Source of the DNA: PVC group bacterium
GTDB taxonomy: Bacteria; Verrucomicrobiota; Kiritimatiellia; SS1-B-03-39; UBA6053
Assembly (NCBI GenBank): GCA_003565815.1
Contig: PXAS01000312.1
Location: 1-10,588, forward strand
Direction of reading: 5' to 3'
Length of the DNA: 10,588 nt
Both the position numbers and the translations under genes were made by a program. The notes under the pieces are model-generated. The model saw only the letters and a program-made list of their open reading frames with translations. It made no database searches and was not told the DNA's origin. Below are positions 6,143-10,588 of this stretch, piece by piece (position 1 is the first letter of the stretch; each line of letters begins with the position of its first letter).

Positions 6143-7204
6143 ATGAACTTCCTTTCCTGCTCCCTCCGCATCCTTCTCCCCTTCCTGCTCGCGTCCTCCC
6201 TCCGGGCGGGCTGGGAATACCGTGCCTACACCGACGGTCACGTGGACATTGGTCCCAGGGTCGTGGCGGGAGAGTTGAGGGGGTTTTGGAAAAATGACGG
6301 GGCAAGCGTGGACGGGCAAATTTCTTCCCCGGACTTCCCCCCCCATGGCATTCGTGCCCTTGGCATTTTTGACGAGGACACGCCGCCGCTGATCCGCCCA
6401 TCCGGATCACAATGGGAATTTTTAGGGGTTGCCGCGGGCGAACCCATTTACATCCTTCCCTCAGGCGGCACGCCAAACACCCTTCCATTTCTGGGGTTTT
6501 CCACTGAGGATGCTTCACTGTCCGCCTTGGGCGCGGACAATTTTCGCATCACTTTGGTTGCCATGACCGCACCCGGGGACGCGGTATTCTCCCTTTACCT
6601 CAATACATCCGACATTCCCATGAATACCCTGGACGGGTTTCCCGCGGGCGCTCTGGAGATTGCCCCCGGGGATCATCTTCATTTCAACTGGGCCTTTTCC
6701 CACTTGGGGACCTATGATTTGACATTTGAATTCGAAGCCCTTTCCGGGGAGGAAGTGGTTCTTTCGGGCACGGACACTTTCCGCGTCCAAATCACCGAAG
6801 GGGGCGGATACAGCGATTATCACCAATGGCGCATCACCCATTTCCGCCCCGAGGAGATTCCCGACGACGCCATCTCCGGTCCCGCCGCCGACCCCCATGG
6901 ACTTGGCATCCGGAACGAGCAAGTGTACGCCTTTGGTTTCGATCCGGTGATCGAACTGATTCAACTCACCCACGAAGGCGAAACCGTCCCCGGCCTCCGC
7001 TTCCACGAACGAACGGGCAGCGACGATCTCCTTATCCGCGTGCAAAGGGCCACGGATCTTTCCGCGGGAGACTGGGAACCCGCCGACGCGGTGATGCAAG
7101 ATGCAGAACGCGTGTTCCACGACCCCGGCCTCGAAGAAAGAACTTACCGGCTTCCGTCTCCGGCCCAAGGTTCCATGTTTTTGAGAGCGCACGCTGGGGA
7201 ATAA
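6143..7204 (+). CDS. Secreted choice-of-anchor-M-like protein with verrucomicrobial C-terminal module
   Basis: This is a 353-residue exported protein. Residues 1-22 form a signal peptide (ILLPFLLASSLRA|GW). From residue 23 it matches the pattern of the actinobacterial surface-anchored repeat, also called choice-of-anchor M. The matches are an early DGHVDIG (31-37), a WEFLGVAAGEPIYILP block, LGFSTED, a beta-rich DAVFSLYL, and the diagnostic GDHLHFNWAFSHLGTYDLTF (His 178 and 180). Residues 226-353 look like the C-terminal module common in Verrucomicrobiota extracellular proteins: YHQW, then AADPHGLGIRNEQVYAFGFDP (a decayed AD-DGDG-N-EYA-G-DP pattern), and a final FLRAHAGE. In Actinobacteria the domain occurs with a metal-type ABC transporter, so a surface metal- or ligand-binding role is possible but unproven. 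No PEP-CTERM or LPXTG anchor is present. The ATG at 6143 fits the signal peptide; no Shine-Dalgarno is seen. Confidence 0.8.
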   Translation: MNFLSCSLRILLPFLLASSLRAGWEYRAYTDGHVDIGPRVVAGELRGFWKNDGASVDGQISSPDFPPHGIRALGIFDEDTPPLIRPSGSQWEFLGVAAGEPIYILPSGGTPNTLPFLGFSTEDASLSALGADNFRITLVAMTAPGDAVFSLYLNTSDIPMNTLDGFPAGALEIAPGDHLHFNWAFSHLGTYDLTFEFEALSGEEVVLSGTDTFRVQITEGGGYSDYHQWRITHFRPEEIPDDAISGPAADPHGLGIRNEQVYAFGFDPVIELIQLTHEGETVPGLRFHERTGSDDLLIRVQRATDLSAGDWEPADAVMQDAERVFHDPGLEERTYRLPSPAQGSMFLRAHAGE

Positions 7205-7372
7205 AGCCCGCAAAAAGGCGGAATTTGGAGCGTACTGCTCGTTTGGCTGCTCGGACATTTTTTCGCAAACATCGAATTGAAAAACCATTCCCGGTTTCGG
7301 TTGTTCACCCGGCTTGTGGGCGCCACGCTGATCAGTGCCGCCATTGTCCTCGCGGTGACCGCGCCCGAGTAA
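7205..7372 (+). other. 55-codon hydrophobic open frame, possible small membrane protein or gene remnant
   Basis: Directly after the TAA of the anchor-M-like gene, the same frame stays open for 55 codons to the TAA at 7370-7372. It encodes two hydrophobic stretches (WSVLLVWLLGHFFA and GATLISAAIVLAV) separated by a polar, basic segment with ELKNHSRFRLFTRLV. Third codon positions are mostly G or C, as in real genes here. There is no ATG, GTG or TTG before the first hydrophobic stretch; only ATT (7223) or CTG (about 7235) could start it, the CTG lying 4 bases after GGAG. It may be a small membrane protein with a rare start, the tail of a lost gene, or a readthrough extension. The upstream protein ends like its relatives, which argues against readthrough. 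Confidence 0.4.
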
Positions 7373-7399
7373 CCCGCAGTGCGGTATTCCGCGCACGGG
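7373..7399. terminator. Weak bipartite hairpin between convergent transcripts
   Basis: GCGG-TATT-CCGC (7381-7392) forms a short perfect hairpin, enclosed by CCCG (7373-7376) and CGGG (7396-7399). It lies between the end of the hydrophobic open frame and the end of the SUF operon. No T-tract follows on either strand, so it is at best a weak or Rho-assisted terminator. Confidence 0.25.
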
Positions 7400-7414
7400 G
7401 TGGCTCTGGTGGGT

Positions 7415-7729
7415 CTAATCAACCTCAACGAAAATTTTGTCGTCTTCGACTTTGACCGGATAGGATTCGATGGGTTTGACGGCGGGCAGGCAAAGATTTT
7501 TACCGGAGCGGATGTCGAAACAGGCGCCGTGGAGGGGGCACATGAGTTCGTAATCCTCCAAATCTCCGTTGATGAGGGACACCTTTTGGTGGCTGCACCA
7601 GACTTCGACGGCATAATAGGAGCCGTCCTCGTGCTTGAAAAGAGCCACCTGCACGTCGTCGGTGAGTTCGCAGAATTTGCGGTCGGTTCCTGAAAATTCA
7701 GAAACCTCCGCGGCTTGCATCCATGCCAT
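7415..7729 (-). CDS. Rieske [2Fe-2S] ferredoxin of the SUF operon
   Basis: This small soluble protein has 104 residues, the usual size for Rieske-type ferredoxins of the NirD/BphA3 kind. The cluster ligands are C45-x-H47 (WCSHQ) and C64-x2-H67 (CPLHGACFD), with 16 residues between the two pairs, as the Rieske motif requires. The DIRSGKNLCLPAVKPIESYPV stretch after the second motif is also typical. It starts 2 bases after the sufD stop, so translation is probably coupled; its own Shine-Dalgarno is weak. A second ATG three codons in (7718-7720) is possible. Rieske ferredoxins near suf genes are thought to be electron donors or cluster-handling partners; which applies here is not shown. It closes the operon. 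Confidence 0.93.
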   Translation of the reverse strand: MAWMQAAEVSEFSGTDRKFCELTDDVQVALFKHEDGSYYAVEVWCSHQKVSLINGDLEDYELMCPLHGACFDIRSGKNLCLPAVKPIESYPVKVEDDKIFVEVD

Positions 7730-7731
7730 GA

Positions 7732-9060
7732 TCAGCTTTGGGGAATCGGATTGAGTTTTTCTTCGATGACTTCGTGGAGACGATCGCGCATGACCTCGAA
7801 GGGCACGCGCTCGATGACCTCTTCGAAAAAGCCCAACACCAACATGCGGCGGGCTTCGGGTTCGGAGATTCCCCGCGAACGCAGGTAGTACAGTTGTTCG
7901 GGATCCAGATTGCCCATGGTGGCGCCGTGACTGCAGGCAAGTTCGTCGGCGTCAATGACGAGACTGGGAATGGAGTCGGCCCGGGATCCGGGGTCGAGCA
8001 CCAGGTTGTTGTTGGTTTGGTAGGCGTCCACGCCGATGCAATCTTTGAGGGCGCGAATGATGCCTTGGTAAACGGAGTAGCCTTTGTCTTTGACCGCGCC
8101 TTTGTAGAGCATGTTGGAATAGGTGTCGGGCGCGGAATGGAACTGCAGGGTCTTTTGGTCGAAGTGCTGTTTGCGGTCCGCGAAAAAGAGTCCGCCCAAA
8201 TACGCGCTGGCGTTGGGTTCGCAGACGTTGCACCCCACGGTCATTTTGCTGACCACGCCGCCGAGGGTCATACTGAAGAGGTCGACCTTGGCGTCACGCT
8301 GGACGCGGGCCCAGTCTTCGCCGATATGAATGCCGGCATCGCCCCAATCCTGTAGGGAAACGAGTTTGACATTGGCGTTGGGCGACAAATGAAATTCTCG
8401 GCAACTGATACAGAGCGTGGGGACGCCGTCGGGAGAGGTGAACTGCTCGGCAAGGGCGAATTCGGCCCCGGTTTCGGCGGTGACCAACAAGCGCGGCAGC
8501 AGGGCGGTGCCGGCGCGGTCATTGTGATACCGCAACAAAATCCCTTTGGGCAAACTGGCGTTTTTGGCGACGTGGATGTGAAACCCGACATTCCAAAAGG
8601 CGCCGTTAAGTTCGAAAAACTTGCGGGGCTCTTCGGAACGAATGGCCGTGCCCAGGCTTTGTTCGATCCGGCTGGTGTGGTCCAGGGCGGCCTGTTGCAG
8701 GGTTTGCACGGTGACCTTGCCGCCGGTCACGTCCGCCCGGTCCTCGATGGCAATCCCGTCGGGCGTGACGGAAATGACGACATCGTAGTGCTCGTCCACG
8801 GGCCGGGCATTGTAGGCGATCGCTTCCCGGGGAATGTCCAGCCGGGCGAAGGATCCGAATTTGAATTTTTTCGGGTCCAGGCGGCGGTATTCCTCGTGAA
8901 AGGCTTCGGGGTTTTGGATTTGGGTGTACGCTTCGAAAGCGGCGGTGCGCTTGGCTTGTAACAACGCGGGTTCGCCGGAACGGGCGGTTTCCAATACGTT
9001 TTCGTCAAAGCCGGGCAAAAGCGCCGGTTCGGTTGCGGGGGGAAGTGCGAGTGTGGGCAT
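7732..9060 (-). CDS. sufD: Fe-S cluster assembly protein SufD
   Basis: SufD pairs with SufB and SufC in the SufBC2D scaffold, which builds Fe-S clusters in the cytosol. The 442-residue product has a helical N-terminal region and a beta-helix core. Its conserved C-terminal block contains CSHGATMGNLDPEQLYYLRSRGI. C376 and H378 in CSHG correspond to E. coli C358 and H360, the histidine being a cluster ligand candidate at the SufB-SufD interface. The ATG at 9058-9060 is chosen because AAGGAG lies 11 bases upstream. The open frame continues upstream into sufB, but that part (QTPAPRIFRRGRE and so on) is sufB antiframe sequence with no family likeness. The gap to the sufB stop is 32 bases. SufB-like signatures are absent, supporting the SufD call. 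SufC is not adjacent. Confidence 0.95.
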   Translation of the reverse strand: MPTLALPPATEPALLPGFDENVLETARSGEPALLQAKRTAAFEAYTQIQNPEAFHEEYRRLDPKKFKFGSFARLDIPREAIAYNARPVDEHYDVVISVTPDGIAIEDRADVTGGKVTVQTLQQAALDHTSRIEQSLGTAIRSEEPRKFFELNGAFWNVGFHIHVAKNASLPKGILLRYHNDRAGTALLPRLLVTAETGAEFALAEQFTSPDGVPTLCISCREFHLSPNANVKLVSLQDWGDAGIHIGEDWARVQRDAKVDLFSMTLGGVVSKMTVGCNVCEPNASAYLGGLFFADRKQHFDQKTLQFHSAPDTYSNMLYKGAVKDKGYSVYQGIIRALKDCIGVDAYQTNNNLVLDPGSRADSIPSLVIDADELACSHGATMGNLDPEQLYYLRSRGISEPEARRMLVLGFFEEVIERVPFEVMRDRLHEVIEEKLNPIPQS

Positions 9061-9092
9061 GTGAAATGGTTCTCCTTGCGGGGGGGGGCCGA

Positions 9093-10523
9093 TCAGCCGA
9101 TGCTGCCTTCGAGCTTGATCTCGAGCAGTTTCACGGCCTCGACGGAAAATTCGAGGGGCAGGTGTTTGAAAACGTCTTTGCAAAATCCGCGCACGACCAG
9201 GGAGGCGGCGTCTTCTTCGGAAATCCCGCGGCTGCGCAGGTAGAAGAGCTGGTCTTCGCTGATGGAAGACGTGGTGGCCTCGTGGGCGATCACGGCGGTT
9301 TCATCCGCGGATTCGATATACGGAAAGGTGTTGGCGCTGCATTCGCGGCCAATCAACAGCGAGTCGCAGGCGGAATGGTTGCGGGCGTTGGTGGCACCGG
9401 GCAACACTTCCACGAGTCCGCGATAGTTGTTGGAGGACTGGTCCGCGGAAATGCCTTTGGACACAATGGTGCTGGAGGTGTTTTTCCCCACATGCACCAT
9501 CTTGCTTCCGGTGTCGGCCTGCATTTTTTTGTTGGTCAGGGCGACGCTGTAAAATTCGCCGGAGGAATGATCCCCCATGAGCACGCAACCGGGGTACTTC
9601 CAGGTGATGGAGGCACCCACCTCGACCTGGGTCCAGGAGATTTTGCTGTGGTGTCCTTTGCAAAGGCCGCGCTTGGTGACAAAATTGTAGATGCCACCCT
9701 TGCCGTTTTCGTCCCCGGCGTACCAGTTCTGTACGGTGGAATACTTCACTTCGGCATTGTCGAGGGCCACGATTTCGACCACGGCGGCATGCAACTGGTT
9801 GGTGTCACGCGCCGGCGCGGTACACCCTTCGAGATACGAACAGTAGCCGTCGTCCTCGCAAATGATGAGCGTCCGCTCGAACTGCCCGGTATTGGCGGCG
9901 TTGATGCGGAAGTAGGTGGAAAGCTCCACCGGACACCGCACGCCCTTGGGGATGTAACAAAAAGAGCCGTCGGTGAATACCGCCGAGTTGAGGGCCGCGT
10001 AAAAGTTGTCCCCGGGCGGCACCACGGTGCCCAAATAAGCCTTCACAAGCTCGGGGTGCTTCCGGATCGCATCGGAAATGCTGCAGAAAATGATCCCTTT
10101 TTCCTCCAAGAGTTCCTGATGGGTGGTGCCCACCGACACGGAATCGAAGACCACGTCCATGGCCACTCCCGCCAGCGCCTCGCGCTCGTTGAGCGGGATC
10201 CCGAGGCGTTCGAAGGTTTTGATCAGTTCGGGATCGAGTTCTTCTCCCTCGGCCTGCTTTTTGGGCGCGGAAAAATAATGGATGTCCTGATAATCAATCT
10301 CGGGATAATCGAGGTAGGCCCAACGCGGGGACTTCATTTTCAACCAGCGCCGGTAGGCCTTCAGCCGCCATTGCAACATCCATTCGGGCTCTTCCTTTTT
10401 GGCGGAAATCACGCGTATGACGTCTTCACTCAATCCTTTGGGAATGGTGTCCTGTTCAATATCGGTGTAAAAACCGTATTTGTAGTCTTGGGCGAGTTTG
10501 CTGTCTGTATCAAGTTCGGGCAT
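9093..10523 (-). CDS. sufB: Fe-S cluster assembly scaffold protein SufB
   Basis: SufB is the main scaffold on which SufBC2D assembles Fe-S clusters, receiving sulfur from SufS via SufU or SufE. The 476-residue length is normal. The N-terminus has the family block TDIEQDTIPKGLSEDVIR and WMLQWRLKAYRRW, followed by FCYIPKGVRCPVELSTYFRIN, CSYLEGCTAP and GKISWTQ-like regions (here HHSKISWTQVE). C386 in ACDSLLIG corresponds to E. coli C405, the sulfur acceptor, and E415 in HEATTS to E434. The 29-residue spacing matches my recollection of the E. coli protein. The end EDQLFYLRSRGISEEDA and FCKDVF is canonical. The ATG at 10521-10523 has an excellent AGGAGG 6 bases upstream. A perfect 16-bp tandem repeat lies just before it. 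It leads the visible operon sufB-sufD-Rieske. Confidence 0.97.
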   Translation of the reverse strand: MPELDTDSKLAQDYKYGFYTDIEQDTIPKGLSEDVIRVISAKKEEPEWMLQWRLKAYRRWLKMKSPRWAYLDYPEIDYQDIHYFSAPKKQAEGEELDPELIKTFERLGIPLNEREALAGVAMDVVFDSVSVGTTHQELLEEKGIIFCSISDAIRKHPELVKAYLGTVVPPGDNFYAALNSAVFTDGSFCYIPKGVRCPVELSTYFRINAANTGQFERTLIICEDDGYCSYLEGCTAPARDTNQLHAAVVEIVALDNAEVKYSTVQNWYAGDENGKGGIYNFVTKRGLCKGHHSKISWTQVEVGASITWKYPGCVLMGDHSSGEFYSVALTNKKMQADTGSKMVHVGKNTSSTIVSKGISADQSSNNYRGLVEVLPGATNARNHSACDSLLIGRECSANTFPYIESADETAVIAHEATTSSISEDQLFYLRSRGISEEDAASLVVRGFCKDVFKHLPLEFSVEAVKLLEIKLEGSIG

Positions 10524-10536
10524 TGTAAGCCTCCTT

Positions 10537-10568
10537 TGGATCTTTCGGAATGTGGATCTTTCGGAATG
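10537..10568. repeat. Perfect 2 x 16-bp tandem repeat upstream of sufB
   Basis: TGGATCTTTCGGAATG occurs twice in direct succession (10537-10552 and 10553-10568). It begins just upstream of the AGGAGG of sufB, so it lies in the leader or promoter region. No -35/-10 pair is visible in the remaining bases. A TTA at 10577-10579 would be a stop codon of a minus-strand gene ending at the window edge, so sufB may be a downstream operon gene; only a few codons are visible. Candidate roles are an operator, a leader element, or a recent duplication. Confidence 0.8.
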
Positions 10569-10588
10569 AATCGGGATTACGCGGTGGC

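Noticed and set aside
6143..7372. Stop-codon readthrough joining the anchor-M-like gene to the hydrophobic frame as the main product
   Set aside because: The upstream protein ends like other members with this C-terminal module, and nothing in the sequence signals recoding; kept only as one of several options.
6515..7396. Minus-strand open frame of 293 codons
   Set aside because: It is antisense to the anchor-M-like gene, which has a signal peptide and family motifs; the antisense product shows none.
9061..9183. N-terminal extension of SufD
   Set aside because: It overlaps the sufB coding end; the Shine-Dalgarno AAGGAG supports the ATG at 9060.
1..10588. tRNA, rRNA, riboswitch or defence system genes
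   Set aside because: I found no cloverleaf, rRNA-like segment, known riboswitch core or recognisable defence protein on either strand.

Overview
The window looks like a chromosomal segment of a Verrucomicrobiota bacterium, possibly Opitutae-like. That is inferred from the mix of families, not from a marker gene. The mix comprises a PEP-CTERM exported protein, a pseudopilin of the H-X9-DG-related type, a choice-of-anchor-M-like secreted protein with a verrucomicrobial-style C-terminal module, a fused membrane/spermidine-synthase-like protein, a REP-associated tyrosine transposase (RAYT), and a SUF operon ending in a Rieske ferredoxin. Most of the window is GC-rich; one gene (881-1654) is clearly AT-rich and stands out.

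Layout. 1-580 (minus): RAYT transposase, cut by the window edge just before the expected catalytic tyrosine. 581-880: non-coding, with two overlapping inverted repeats. 881-1654 (minus): AT-rich orphan gene for a membrane-anchored protein of unknown function. 1655-1917: a REP-like palindrome, a short direct repeat and a strong terminator. 1918-2730 (minus): PEP-CTERM protein with its own sigma70-like promoter. 2855-5218 (plus): multi-pass membrane protein fused to a spermidine-synthase-like domain. 5219-5288: ten heptamer repeats filling the gap between two convergent genes. 5294-6058 (minus): pseudopilin, divergent from 6143-7204 (plus), the secreted anchor-M-like protein. 7205-7372: a 55-codon hydrophobic open frame with no good start. 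7415-10523 (minus): sufB, sufD and a Rieske ferredoxin in one compact operon.

How the parts relate. The SUF genes form the only clear pathway here (Fe-S cluster assembly). SufC is not between sufB and sufD, and no SufS or SufU/E follows, so those partners must lie upstream of the window or elsewhere. The PEP-CTERM, pseudopilin and anchor-M-like genes share an envelope or secretion theme but are not in one operon. The left end (RAYT, palindromic repeats, AT-rich orphan) looks like an accessory patch. I do not see a clear new multi-gene defence or metabolic system. The most interesting leads are the REP-like elements near a RAYT, the hydrophobic frame after the anchor-M gene, the heptamer array, the 16-bp tandem repeat before sufB, and the AT-rich orphan.
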